Part shown: positions 17,871-25,831 of the stretch, one piece after another
Layout of the letters: every line of letters begins with the position of its first letter
Position numbering within the stretch: position 1 is the stretch's first letter
From: Robertmurraya kyonggiensis
Lineage (GTDB): Bacteria; Bacillota; Bacilli; Bacillales; Cytobacillaceae
Direction of reading: 5' to 3'
Length of the DNA stretch: 64,000 nucleotides
NCBI RefSeq assembly: GCF_005116465.1
Contig: NZ_SWBM01000001.1
Coordinates: 1,426,001-1,490,000, forward strand
Made by a program: the position numbers and the translations under genes
Notes under the pieces: generated by a model
Database searches by the model: none
What the model was told of the DNA's origin: nothing
What the model saw: the letters and a program-made list of their open reading frames with translations, nothing else

Positions 17871-18048
17871 TTAATTTTTGTTTAGTCATCACTTCATGTG
17901 ATTTATCTATGATATCACTCAGAACATCGCCCTTAGATACCTTCCCGAATTTTGTATTCTCCTGATAAAATTCAACGATTTCATCTAGTTGCTTCAATGT
18001 TTCAGCCGGAACTCTGAGGTTCAGCTGACTTTTGGGATTATTACTCAT
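17854..18048 (-). CDS. Ribbon-helix-helix (Arc/CopG-like) DNA-binding protein
   Basis: The 64-aa product has a ribbon-helix-helix core: the beta strand SQLNLRVPAE, helix LKQLDEIVEFYQEN and the second helix VSKGDVLSDIIDKSHEVM, with a basic tail. Proteins of this fold bind DNA as dimers and often line up on iterated operators. The ATG has AGGAGATG upstream. Eight phased repeats begin 21 bp upstream of the start codon and are its probable binding site, so autoregulation is likely. No toxin or partition gene is adjacent, so its wider role is unknown. Confidence 0.82.
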   Translation of the reverse strand: MSNNPKSQLNLRVPAETLKQLDEIVEFYQENTKFGKVSKGDVLSDIIDKSHEVMTKQKLNKRPR

Positions 18049-18068
18049 ATCAACATCTCCTATGTGTT

Positions 18069-18149
18069 GCTATCAGCTGCTAGCATATTGCTAGCGCTCT
18101 GCTATCATTTTGCTAGCAACTTGCTATCATCTTGCTAGCAGCTGCTATC
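18069..18149. repeat. Eight phased iterons GCTA(G/T)C upstream of the RHH gene
   Basis: GCTATC or GCTAGC begins at 18069, 18079, 18090, 18101, 18112, 18123, 18134 and 18144, so the steps are 10, 11, 11, 11, 11, 11 and 10 bp, about one helical turn each. The typical unit is TTGCTAGCATC. Four copies are GCTAGC, itself a palindrome, and four are GCTATC. All copies lie on one DNA face directly upstream of the RHH ribosome site. This is seen directly; the protein bound is inferred. Confidence 0.85.
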
Positions 18150-18224
18150 ATCCTATCTTATCATAGATTAGTAGTATGGATAAAGACTATCGTATAGGCG
18201 TTTTTCAATCAATCTATTACTCTC

Positions 18225-18248
18225 AAAAAAACACCCCAGATTGGAGTG
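18225..18248 (-). terminator. Terminator of the SCP2-domain gene
   Basis: On the minus strand CACTCC pairs with GGGGTG (one G-T pair) and is followed by seven Ts. Confidence 0.7.
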
Positions 18249-18260
18249 CGAAACATTTCG

Positions 18261-18587
18261 TTATTGATACCTTTTTACAATCTCTTGAAGTTTCATAGCT
18301 AAGCCTATATTGCCGTCAATTTTTAATCCGCCGGTCATAAAAGCCATAGTTGTATTTAAGTCATCCTTTAAAAGCTTTGAGAAGTTTTTATCCGAAGTCT
18401 TAATCGTCACTTGTGGTTCATGTGGAGTTCCCTCAGCTACAGACAAATTGCCATCTGTTAAAACAATTTGTAGTACGCCACTTTCCTGTAACTCAATTTG
18501 AAATACGCGATCTTTTTCATTTGCAATATGCACTGGATTACTATTTACCTTTGCAACAAACGCATCTAATTCCTCGCGAACAGCCAT
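18261..18587 (-). CDS. SCP2 sterol-binding domain protein
   Basis: The 108-aa protein is a single SCP-2 fold: VFQIELQESGVLQIVLTDG, HEPQVTIKTSDKNFSKLL, then MAFMTGGLKIDGNIGLAMKL, which is the conserved end of the domain. Bacterial stand-alone SCP2 proteins bind lipids or acyl-CoA in the cytosol, but a defined role is lacking. GGAGGAG precedes the ATG. It is a single gene with its own terminator. Confidence 0.83.
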   Translation of the reverse strand: MAVREELDAFVAKVNSNPVHIANEKDRVFQIELQESGVLQIVLTDGNLSVAEGTPHEPQVTIKTSDKNFSKLLKDDLNTTMAFMTGGLKIDGNIGLAMKLQEIVKRYQ

Positions 18588-18704
18588 TTTTTCTCCTCCA
18601 ATTGCATTTTAATAATCTCATTATTCCATTGATTTCATAATATTTCAATAATTAATAATAAGTGCAAGCTTTCGCCCATCCATATATTACATTAATTAAA
18701 TTAC

Positions 18705-18863
18705 TTGTTTTATTAAATGACACATGTTATATTAGTAAAGCGATGAGCTGAATTGTGTAAGACGACTTGACGCGCCTTGAAATATAGGCAACACAATGTG
18801 GAGTGTAGTCATGTGCGCCTCAATTTTTCGAACAAAAAGACCTCAATTTTGAGGTCTTTTTTA
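18705..18863 (+). ncRNA. Candidate small RNA in the 273-bp intergenic region
   Basis: On the plus strand TTGTTT (18705-18710), a 17-bp spacer and TATATT (18728-18733) form a plausible promoter, and a strong terminator stands at 18834-18862. No coding gene lies between. The predicted RNA of about 120 nt can fold with TTGTGT near 18756 pairing ACACAA near 18790 around a GCC/GGC hairpin. I do not recognise the family. The terminator may simply serve the opposing gene. Confidence 0.3.
18834..18862. terminator. Bidirectional terminator
   Basis: A 13-bp stem (18834-18846 with 18849-18861) is flanked by A and T runs on both sides. It overlaps the stop codon of the dioxygenase-like gene on the minus strand. 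Confidence 0.85.
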
Positions 18864-19829
18864 TTTGCTTGTATCTAACGGTTTCAGCTTTCCTTCTATA
18901 CTTTCACGCTGTTCTTCAAAATACGGTGGCAAAGCAAGTCTTTCCCCTAAATGCTCGAAATCTTCGTCTCCTTCAAATCCCGGACCGTCTGTTGCCAGCT
19001 CATACAAAATCCCATTTGGCTCTCGAAAATACAGAGATTTAAAATAATAGCGTTCCACCAAACCTGAATTCGGAATACGTAATTGTTTTAAGTAATCAAC
19101 CCATTTTTGTAGCTCTTCCTCATTTTCTACTCGGAATGCCACATGATGTACACTTCCTTTACCGGGCCTCTCAACTGGAAGATCAGAACGTTCTTGAATA
19201 TGAACCTCTGCACCAGTACCACCTTCACCTGTTTCGAATACGACTACCTCGTGGTCATCAAGCACATACTTTCTTTTTTCTTTAAACCCTAAAACCTTTG
19301 TTAAAATTTGCACTGAATTCCCTAATTTAGACACAGTTAAATACACTGGACCCAATCCAACAATCCCATATTCAACAGGCACTGGACTTCTATCCCATGG
19401 CCGACCTCCAGCAACACCTTCATTATCCTCGTCAGACACCAACATCAGCCTTTGCCCTTCGAAGTCACGAAATGCTATCGTTGCACGCCCTGATTCTTTG
19501 GAAATCTCATCATGGTCGACATCAAATTCTGCCAGTCTTTCTTTCCAATACTGTAGTACCTTATCATCTCTTACTCTCAGAGAAGTGGTCGAAATGCTGT
19601 TGGTGCCATAATAGGTCCGACCCGCATTAGGAATCTCAAAAAAGGTTAAATCCGTTCCTGGATTTCCTCTTTCATCCGCGTAAAATAAATGATAAACAGA
19701 TGTATCATCTTGATTGACTGTTTTTTTAACTAAGCGAAGTCCTAATACCTTTGTATAAAATTCATAATTTCTTTTCGCGTCTTTTGTTATCGCCGAAACA
19801 TGATGCTGGCCTTTCAATGGTTGAAACAT
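18861..19829 (-). CDS. Glyoxalase-fold ring-cleaving dioxygenase (MhqA/MhqO-like)
   Basis: The 322-aa protein is a tandem vicinal-oxygen-chelate protein: GQHHVSAITKDAKRNYEFYT at residues 6-25, a second metal histidine region in GSVHHVAFRVENEEEL, and FREPNGILYELATDGPGF near the end. These features match the MhqO/MhqA ring-cleaving dioxygenases of Bacillus, which are induced by quinones and hydroquinones and open the aromatic ring. I chose the ATG at 19829, which has GGGGGAG upstream, over an earlier in-frame start. It is cytosolic and monocistronic. No MhqR-type regulator is adjacent. Confidence 0.85.
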   Translation of the reverse strand: MFQPLKGQHHVSAITKDAKRNYEFYTKVLGLRLVKKTVNQDDTSVYHLFYADERGNPGTDLTFFEIPNAGRTYYGTNSISTTSLRVRDDKVLQYWKERLAEFDVDHDEISKESGRATIAFRDFEGQRLMLVSDEDNEGVAGGRPWDRSPVPVEYGIVGLGPVYLTVSKLGNSVQILTKVLGFKEKRKYVLDDHEVVVFETGEGGTGAEVHIQERSDLPVERPGKGSVHHVAFRVENEEELQKWVDYLKQLRIPNSGLVERYYFKSLYFREPNGILYELATDGPGFEGDEDFEHLGERLALPPYFEEQRESIEGKLKPLDTSK

Positions 19830-19895
19830 ATACTCACTCCCCCTATATTTACTTATATTCTTGAGCAAACAAGCTAAAAAAGCAAATATATGGAA

Positions 19896-20921
19896 CTAGT
19901 TTGATTCCAATAATTTTCTTTGCTCCACCGCAAATACCTTATCACTTTCCGACTTATGCATGGGCATTGGAATACTAAAGGTATCTATATCGATAATGTA
20001 TTTTGGTCGGCTCTTTACTTCCTTATAGATTTTTCCGATGTATTCACCGACAAGCCCCACAGCAATAAGCTGCAAGCCACCAATCAACCATATAGATGTG
20101 ATTAAGGATGTCCAGCCTAACTCTGTATCCCCGAATATTTTTAACGATAAAAAGTAAAGAGCAAATACAAGACTACCGAAAAAAGAGGTAAGTCCTATAA
20201 ACAGGACAAAACGAATCGGCTGAATGGAAAATGATGTAATTCCATCAAAGGCAAAAGAGAGCATCTTTTTCAAAGGATATTTCGTTGTTCCTGCCAACCT
20301 TTCTTTTCGGTCATAATAGACAGATGTAGTCGTATATCCGATTAACGGAACGATTCCTCGTAAGAACATATTCGCTTCTTTAAACCTTTCTAATTTCTCG
20401 ACCGCTCTTTTACTCATAAGTCGAAAATCTGCATGATTATAAACGAGATTTACTCCCATTACCTTCATCATTTTATAAAAAGCTTGTGCCGTCGACCTTT
20501 TAAAAAATGTGTCCGTCTCCCTCTTATTTCTTACTCCATAGACGATGTCATAGCCTTCCTTATATTTGCTTACAAATTCTTTAATAACCGCAATATCATC
20601 CTGTAGATCCGCATCAATTGAAATAATACAATCTGACATATCCTTAGCTGTAAAAAGTCCCGCCAGTAATGCATTTTGATGTCCGACATTACGGGCAAGC
20701 TTTAAGCCGCGAACAAATTCATTTTTAATCGTTTCTTTATAGATAATTTTCCATGTTTCATCCTTACTTCCATCATCGACAAAAAGAATTTTACTTTGCC
20801 GTGATATCGCGCCTTCTCTAACCATTTCATTGATTAGTCCCTTCAACTCAACAACCGTGAACGGGAGCATCTCTTCCTCGTTAAAACAGGGTACCACAAT
20901 CGTTAGTATTGGCTCACTCAT
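19896..20921 (-). CDS. Family 2 glycosyltransferase, undecaprenyl-phosphate sugar transferase type
   Basis: The 341-aa protein has a GT-A fold with VVPCFNEEEMLPF, DDGSKDETW and the metal-binding SIDADLQDD, followed by two C-terminal membrane segments (about residues 235-255 and 270-292). This is the GtrB/DPM1-like layout of enzymes that load a sugar onto a lipid carrier at the cytoplasmic face. AGGAGG precedes the ATG. It lies 17 bp after a polytopic membrane protein gene; the pair matches B. subtilis ykoS-ykoT (or ykcB-ykcC), suggesting the membrane partner uses the lipid-linked sugar. Confidence 0.85.
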   Translation of the reverse strand: MSEPILTIVVPCFNEEEMLPFTVVELKGLINEMVREGAISRQSKILFVDDGSKDETWKIIYKETIKNEFVRGLKLARNVGHQNALLAGLFTAKDMSDCIISIDADLQDDIAVIKEFVSKYKEGYDIVYGVRNKRETDTFFKRSTAQAFYKMMKVMGVNLVYNHADFRLMSKRAVEKLERFKEANMFLRGIVPLIGYTTTSVYYDRKERLAGTTKYPLKKMLSFAFDGITSFSIQPIRFVLFIGLTSFFGSLVFALYFLSLKIFGDTELGWTSLITSIWLIGGLQLIAVGLVGEYIGKIYKEVKSRPKYIIDIDTFSIPMPMHKSESDKVFAVEQRKLLESN

Positions 20922-20938
20922 GTTATCCTCCTAGCTGC

Positions 20939-22600
20939 TCATCTTGCTTTGTATAAGTAAATTTTCCAAGCTGCATCTTTATTGGTAAAAGTCTTTTCTA
21001 ATTGGAGATGATTTTCTTCTGCATTCTTAATCGGAATGGCAGAAAACAGGAACCTACCACCCATTTCTTTGAAAGCTTCTGTATTTAGTTCTAGATTCTT
21101 CAACTTCTGTTTAGAGTTCTTTTTAAACATATAATGCTTTCCGAGTTCATCGGTAAAAAGATAGCAGCGTCCTCCCCATTCGTCAAAATAGGTACGAATA
21201 TTTTTGTTCTTAGCTAACTCATTTTCGATAATCTTGCGGAACGTATATTTATATGTAAGTGGATAGAAATTGTTATACGTATCTAGCGTGTAGAACCCAT
21301 TGTACTGAGAGATTGCTGGATGAATTCCGATACTTGCTACACGATAATCCTCTACTGGTAATCCAATATAGTCCTTAATGTTTTGAAACAATTCCTCAGC
21401 ATAAAATTGTTTCACTGTTGGTTTTGTATGATGGATGATCTCATCATTGAAAGCAAATAGAAGAATAATCTGTGCGACAAGAAAAAAGTGGACAATCGGT
21501 TTTAACGTGATATGCTCAAACATGATTTTCAAACCCAGGGCAAAACCTAAATAAATAATGAGTGGCCGTAAAAAATGGAACCGGGCAAAATTAAATGTAT
21601 CCAAGACATGAAAACGCACGGTTAATGGATACCAGCCTTTATAGAACCAAAAGGCGTACCAAGTGGATAAAACAAAATTTATGACCAGTAGAATCCAAAA
21701 AGCCTTTTCCTTTTTCCAAAGCTTACGAATGAAAATGATATAAAGAGCTAGTAGTAGAACAGGCAAAATAACTAGACCATGTACGGTCATAACGTGAGTA
21801 TGCCCAAGTATGAAGTTCTTAAAAGTTAAGCGTATAACTCTCCATAATGGCAGCCTCGCATGAAAGTATTCATCCCTGCTGTTGGGTTCTGTAGAAAAAA
21901 GAAAGGAACTCACGAGTCGATATTCAACAAGCATATATAGTACAGTCATATACACTATTGATAGTAAAAATCTAAAATTCACACCTCTACCTCTAAGTAA
22001 ATCGACGAGCCAAAGTAAACCCACTGCAGCAAGAAAAAAGAAAAACCCTAAAACAAAGCTCGAATACAAAGGGAGAAGTGTTAACGCTACATAGTTTTTC
22101 CAGGAACGCTCCCTGTTGCGTATATTCAAAAATGCCCACAATGCCAATGGCATCCCTAATGTACTTAACATACCGGATGGCCAAAAAGGAGTAAGGGCAA
22201 AGGCCAGTGCAACCCAAACATTAATAAAAGTCCATTCTCGTTGTAAGATGAAATGCTTTTTCAATAGAAGATACATTCCCCAGAAGGCAACGAATCTTGA
22301 AATTGCTTGGCTCAAGAAATAAGCAAGCATAGTGGGAAATAGATGGTAAAGCCATACAATGATGCTATACTCTGTACCTAAAGCATTTCGAGGCAATCCA
22401 TTAATCACCTGAGGAATTGTAGCACTGATGGAACCGAACATTTGCCCACTTTCAGATAAAACCTTGTACCAGGCAATGTTGGAATCAAGATTATCATGAA
22501 CTCGGATATGAGCGTTCTCCCCCAAAATCAAAAGGGGTAACAAATAAATAGCTATAATAATATGAGCAATGATCAATTGCTTCTTTTCGTTTAGTCTCAT
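20939..22600 (-). CDS. Polytopic membrane protein, YkoS-like
   Basis: The 553-aa protein has about 10-12 membrane segments in its first 400 residues, with HDNLDSNIAWYKVL in the first outside loop, and a soluble C-terminal domain of about 150 residues. It resembles B. subtilis YkoS and the broader GT-C-like or YfhO-like proteins, but I cannot assign catalytic residues beyond the acidic loop. The start is the ATG at 22600 with GAGGTG 6 nt upstream; a GTG three codons earlier is too close to that site. Being first in an operon with a lipid-sugar transferase, it probably transfers that sugar outside the membrane. That role is inference. Confidence 0.72.
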   Translation of the reverse strand: MRLNEKKQLIIAHIIIAIYLLPLLILGENAHIRVHDNLDSNIAWYKVLSESGQMFGSISATIPQVINGLPRNALGTEYSIIVWLYHLFPTMLAYFLSQAISRFVAFWGMYLLLKKHFILQREWTFINVWVALAFALTPFWPSGMLSTLGMPLALWAFLNIRNRERSWKNYVALTLLPLYSSFVLGFFFFLAAVGLLWLVDLLRGRGVNFRFLLSIVYMTVLYMLVEYRLVSSFLFSTEPNSRDEYFHARLPLWRVIRLTFKNFILGHTHVMTVHGLVILPVLLLALYIIFIRKLWKKEKAFWILLVINFVLSTWYAFWFYKGWYPLTVRFHVLDTFNFARFHFLRPLIIYLGFALGLKIMFEHITLKPIVHFFLVAQIILLFAFNDEIIHHTKPTVKQFYAEELFQNIKDYIGLPVEDYRVASIGIHPAISQYNGFYTLDTYNNFYPLTYKYTFRKIIENELAKNKNIRTYFDEWGGRCYLFTDELGKHYMFKKNSKQKLKNLELNTEAFKEMGGRFLFSAIPIKNAEENHLQLEKTFTNKDAAWKIYLYKAR

Positions 22601-22774
22601 GATGTACACCTCAACCCGAAAAGAGTTTAAGCACCTTTTGATACAATCAGGTTTGTTGTATCATTGTCTCTCGTCTCCCCATTTGTAATCTTATCGTTTG
22701 CGAACAGCTAGAATTATATTCCATTGGTTAAATAAAAAGACGAAGTAAGATCTTATGTAGGGAATTTCCCATAC

Positions 22775-22798
22775 AAAAAGGACCCATTAAGGTCCCCT
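22775..22798 (-). terminator. Terminator of the methyltransferase gene
   Basis: On the minus strand GGACC and GGTCC pair around TTAATG and are followed by five Ts. Confidence 0.72.
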
Positions 22799-22804
22799 AA
22801 AATG

Positions 22805-23566
22805 CTATTTCACAGATTTTGTTGCAATATAACATGGCATATATTCGGTTAATATTCCTTTATGATGCTTATCTTCATACAGTTCTTTTAATTGAAATCC
22901 AGCTTTCAATTGTCCGCCAATTTGAGTTTCTAAAGAATGACTGAATTGCACACCACTTGCAACAATTAATTCATCAACGTTTTTCGAACTACTCTCCATT
23001 CCGTTATATGGCAATTTATCGACTACCTTCAGCTCTTCCTCTCCTTCTCCAAATAAATACAAAGCAGGGTTAGTAAAACCTGAAAGTAGCACGCCACCTT
23101 TTTTGAGTACTCTAAAACTCTCTCGCCAAACATGCTCAACATCTTCAACATAGCAATTCGAAACAGGATGGAAAATCATATCAAAAGTATCATCTTCAAA
23201 GGGAAGTTGTTTGCTCATATCCCCTTTAATGATTTCGATTGTGTAGCCTTCTCTTTCTGAAACCATTTGTTCCATCTCAAGCTGCTTGTCCGAATTATCA
23301 AAAACAGTAACCTTAGCATTTTGTGCAGCAAAGACTGGGCACTGTTGTCCACCTCCACTGGCAAGTCCTAAAACCTTTGCTCCATCTAATGGTATGAACC
23401 AATCTTTCGGAACCGGTTTACAAGGAGTCAAATATATTTCAAATATTCCTTGAGTTGCCTTTATAAAATCTTCATGCGAGATCGGGATTGACCAATCTCC
23501 ACCTTCTGAGGCCCAAACATCCCACATTTTTGAATTTATTTCTATATAACTCAAATTCTTTTTCAT
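22805..23566 (-). CDS. Class I SAM-dependent methyltransferase
   Basis: The 253-aa protein shows the nucleotide-binding loop in variant form (KVLGLASGGGQQCPVFAAQ), the acidic ribose contact VTVFDNSDKQ, the DMSKQLPFEDDTFDMI segment and RVLKKGGVLLSG. It belongs to the Methyltransf_11/25 type. The N-terminus (YIEINSKMWDVWASEGGDW) resembles a Bacillus subgroup often annotated only as methyltransferase, so the substrate is unknown. AAGGGGAG lies upstream of the ATG. It stands alone with its own terminator. Confidence 0.83.
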   Translation of the reverse strand: MKKNLSYIEINSKMWDVWASEGGDWSIPISHEDFIKATQGIFEIYLTPCKPVPKDWFIPLDGAKVLGLASGGGQQCPVFAAQNAKVTVFDNSDKQLEMEQMVSEREGYTIEIIKGDMSKQLPFEDDTFDMIFHPVSNCYVEDVEHVWRESFRVLKKGGVLLSGFTNPALYLFGEGEEELKVVDKLPYNGMESSSKNVDELIVASGVQFSHSLETQIGGQLKAGFQLKELYEDKHHKGILTEYMPCYIATKSVK

Positions 23567-23695
23567 CGACAGTCTCCCCTTTTTTATCTCTATTAGGACA
23601 AATTATATCATCAAAGTTGGTAATATCCTCCAAATATACAATAAAAAGCGCAGGATATTCAATCCTAAGCACGTTGTCAATTATATTCGAATACG

Positions 23696-24022
23696 TCAAA
23701 TTGCAAAAGCTATAACAAATCCAAGGACAAAAAACAGTACTGACCCAAGATTAAAGCAGTTCACTGATACTGAGCCCAAAGTTCGTTTGAATTTATAACC
23801 ATTTTTCAATCCTAAAATGCTTGTTGCAAAATTTGATTCCGTATAATTTGAGACTATTCCTCCAGAACTCGAGAAAAAAATAGTGACTAAGGAACAAACC
23901 AATCCTACAAGAAACATCGCTCCAAGTAATTGATAGTTAAATAAAAAGAAAATCAAATAAGATATCCCAAATTCAATTCCCATTACCAAAACTGTAAAAA
24001 TCGCAAACCACAGCTTTTTCAT
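23696..24022 (-). CDS. Small membrane protein of unknown function
   Basis: The 108-aa protein has three predicted membrane segments (about residues 4-27, 32-50 and 87-108) with a polar central loop (SSSGGIVSNYTESNFATS). A good AAAGGGAGG stands 6 nt before the ATG. I do not recognise the family. It lies downstream of a hairpin that separates it from the fatty-acid-type operon and upstream of the methyltransferase gene. Confidence 0.65.
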   Translation of the reverse strand: MKKLWFAIFTVLVMGIEFGISYLIFFLFNYQLLGAMFLVGLVCSLVTIFFSSSGGIVSNYTESNFATSILGLKNGYKFKRTLGSVSVNCFNLGSVLFFVLGFVIAFAI

Positions 24023-24043
24023 GATATCCTCCCTTTAAAATAG

Positions 24044-24074
24044 CGAAGACCAAATCATGTCTGATTGGTCTTCG
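24044..24074 (-). terminator. Hairpin terminator after the beta-oxidation-like operon
   Basis: CGAAGACCAAATCA (24044-24057) pairs with TGATTGGTCTTCG (24062-24074), with one unpaired A. On the minus strand it is followed by CTATTTTA, a short T tail. It lies 22 bp after the last operon gene. Confidence 0.65.
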
Positions 24075-24096
24075 AATTGGAAATTAGTTAATTTTT

Positions 24097-24501
24097 TTAT
24101 TCGTAAAGTGCAAAAACAGCACTACCCTTTAACACTTCTTTGCCACGTTGATTGATGGCTGCGACACTAAATTTCAACTTAGTCTCTTCTTTTTCTGTTA
24201 GCTCGGCCATTAATGTAATGACATCATCTAAGAACACCATGTCTTGGAAGCGGATCGAGTAATCTTGTAGAAAGCCTTCTTCGTAATATGAAGTAAATAG
24301 CTTCGCCAAGTTTCCCATCGTCCACATTCCATGAGCAATAACTCCTGGAAGTCCAAGTTTTTTAGCCTCATCATCAATTGTATGAATCGGATTGTAATCA
24401 CCTGAAGCACCTGCATATTTGATTAGGTCTAATCGTGATACTGGGGAAAGTACAATTTCATAAAGCTTTGCCCCAACCTGTAGTTCGTTTAACTTGCTCA
24501 T
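24097..24501 (-). CDS. MaoC-like (R)-specific enoyl-CoA hydratase subunit
   Basis: The 134-aa hot-dog protein carries the hydratase-2 motif GDYNPIHTIDDEAKKLGLPG followed by VIAHGMWTMG; the Asp and His of this motif are the catalytic pair in the family. Its ATG overlaps the TGA of the previous gene (ATGA), and AAGGGGG is upstream, so the two hot-dog subunits are coupled. In actinobacteria such split MaoC pairs form heterodimeric hydratases. It is the last gene of the operon. Confidence 0.87.
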   Translation of the reverse strand: MSKLNELQVGAKLYEIVLSPVSRLDLIKYAGASGDYNPIHTIDDEAKKLGLPGVIAHGMWTMGNLAKLFTSYYEEGFLQDYSIRFQDMVFLDDVITLMAELTEKEETKLKFSVAAINQRGKEVLKGSAVFALYE

Positions 24502-24947
24502 ATGCCAAGCCCCCTTGCGACAGCTTCTGGAACAATAATGATCTGCTCTGAGCTAAAAATAAGCTCTCCATTAATGTCTTCCCCATATTGTTTAATTGAT
24601 AAAAAGCCCATTTTCCCAAAGCTTCCCGTTTTCTCCACATAGCTATGAACCTCTGAATAACATTGGACCTCTTCACCAACTAGTAGAGGTCTCTCGTAGT
24701 GATAATGCTGTTCTCCATGTATAAGCCCAACACTTGGAAGCTTAAATCCTTCAATAATGCCAAAATCAAAAACTCGTGGAAATGTAGGTGGTGCAATATT
24801 TGTTTTATAACGAGAATTCTTCCCGACTTTCTCATCTATATATATAGTTTGCAAGTCTCCAACTGCTTCCGCAAACTTTTTGACTGCTCCTTTTTCTACT
24901 GTATTCCGAACCTTATTAGATTTTTTTCCGACAGACTCAGATAACAT
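24498..24947 (-). CDS. MaoC N-terminal-type (FAS1-like dehydratase) hot-dog subunit
   Basis: The 149-aa protein resembles the non-catalytic N-terminal half of MaoC/FAS1-type dehydratases: AVKKFAEAVGDLQTIYIDE, APPTFPRVFDFG, LIHGEQHYHYERPLLVGEEV. It lacks the Asp-His catalytic motif of its neighbour, consistent with a structural partner. GGTGAGGTG lies upstream of the ATG; its end overlaps the next gene by 4 bp. The pair probably hydrates an enoyl thioester between the dehydrogenase and reductase steps coded in the same operon. Confidence 0.83.
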   Translation of the reverse strand: MLSESVGKKSNKVRNTVEKGAVKKFAEAVGDLQTIYIDEKVGKNSRYKTNIAPPTFPRVFDFGIIEGFKLPSVGLIHGEQHYHYERPLLVGEEVQCYSEVHSYVEKTGSFGKMGFLSIKQYGEDINGELIFSSEQIIIVPEAVARGLGI

Positions 24948-24961
24948 GATTTCACCTCACC

Positions 24962-25726
24962 TTAATTTTTCGGTCCACCTGCTACATAAATCACTTGACC
25001 ACTAACGAATGATGATTTTTCATCAGCAAAAAACGCTACAGCATTGGCAATGTCTTCTGGCTTTCCAGTTCGCCCTACTGGAATTTGTGATACACTAGCC
25101 TTTATTAATTCCTCGAACGATATTCCAATCCGTTCAGCCGTTGCCTTTGTCATATCGGTTTCAATAAAACCAGGAGCAACTGCATTAACTGTTATTCCAT
25201 AACGGCCCAATTCAATCGCCAATGTCTTCGTAAAACCTTGTAACCCTGCTTTGGCAGTGGCATAATTTGCTTGTCCTCGATTGCCAAGAGCAGAAGTGGA
25301 GGAAATATTGATGATTCTTCCATACTTATTTTCCACCATATACTTTTGTGCCGCTCTTGCAGTAAAGAAGGATCCTTTTAAATGAACATCCATAACCGTC
25401 TGCCAGTCTGAATCTGTCATTTTAAAAAGAAGATTATCTCTGATTACACCTGCATTATTCACAAGAATATCCAGTGATCCTAGTGCTTCATAAGCCTCCC
25501 TTACTGCATCCTCAACTTGTTGTTCATCTGTTACACTAGCAAACTTTGAAAATACTTCATAACCCTTTTCACTTAAATCATTAGTCGCTTCAGAAAGCGC
25601 TTCCTCATTTACGTCAATAAATGCCACTTTGGCTCCTTCTTCGGCAAAGCGCTCCACTATTGCTTTTCCTATTCCTCGACTTCCGCCAGTTACAAATGCG
25701 ACTCTACCTGCAAATCTTCCAGCCAT
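24962..25726 (-). CDS. Short-chain dehydrogenase/reductase, FabG-like 3-oxoacyl reductase
   Basis: The 254-aa protein has the cofactor loop TGGSRGIGKA, NNAGVIRDNL, and catalytic Ser, Tyr and Lys in NISSTSALGNRGQANYATAK. This is the FabG/PhaB subgroup acting on 3-oxoacyl or 3-hydroxyacyl thioesters. The ATG at 25726 has AAGGAGG 8 nt upstream; the GTG two codons earlier is too close to that site. It lies between the acyl-CoA dehydrogenase and the hydratase pair and is therefore likely the 3-hydroxyacyl-CoA dehydrogenase of this pathway, not the fatty acid synthesis enzyme. Confidence 0.87.
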   Translation of the reverse strand: MAGRFAGRVAFVTGGSRGIGKAIVERFAEEGAKVAFIDVNEEALSEATNDLSEKGYEVFSKFASVTDEQQVEDAVREAYEALGSLDILVNNAGVIRDNLLFKMTDSDWQTVMDVHLKGSFFTARAAQKYMVENKYGRIINISSTSALGNRGQANYATAKAGLQGFTKTLAIELGRYGITVNAVAPGFIETDMTKATAERIGISFEELIKASVSQIPVGRTGKPEDIANAVAFFADEKSSFVSGQVIYVAGGPKN

Positions 25727-25831
25727 TTGCACTTCCTCCTTGAACCTATGGTTAGTTTATGGTTAATTCTGAATTTTGTATATACAATTATACTAGTTAT
25801 TGGGAAAAATGAAAAATATAACTCTCAAATA

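Noticed and set aside
18063-18155. CRISPR-like repeat array
   Set aside because: The units are 6-8 bp at 10-11 bp steps with no unique spacers of 30-40 bp and no cas genes nearby; the pattern fits operator iterons.
18734-18817. 26-codon minus-strand peptide (TTLHIVLPIFQ) in the SCP2/dioxygenase gap
   Set aside because: The ribosome site is weak and nothing resembles a known peptide; the small-RNA reading was kept as the less specific claim.
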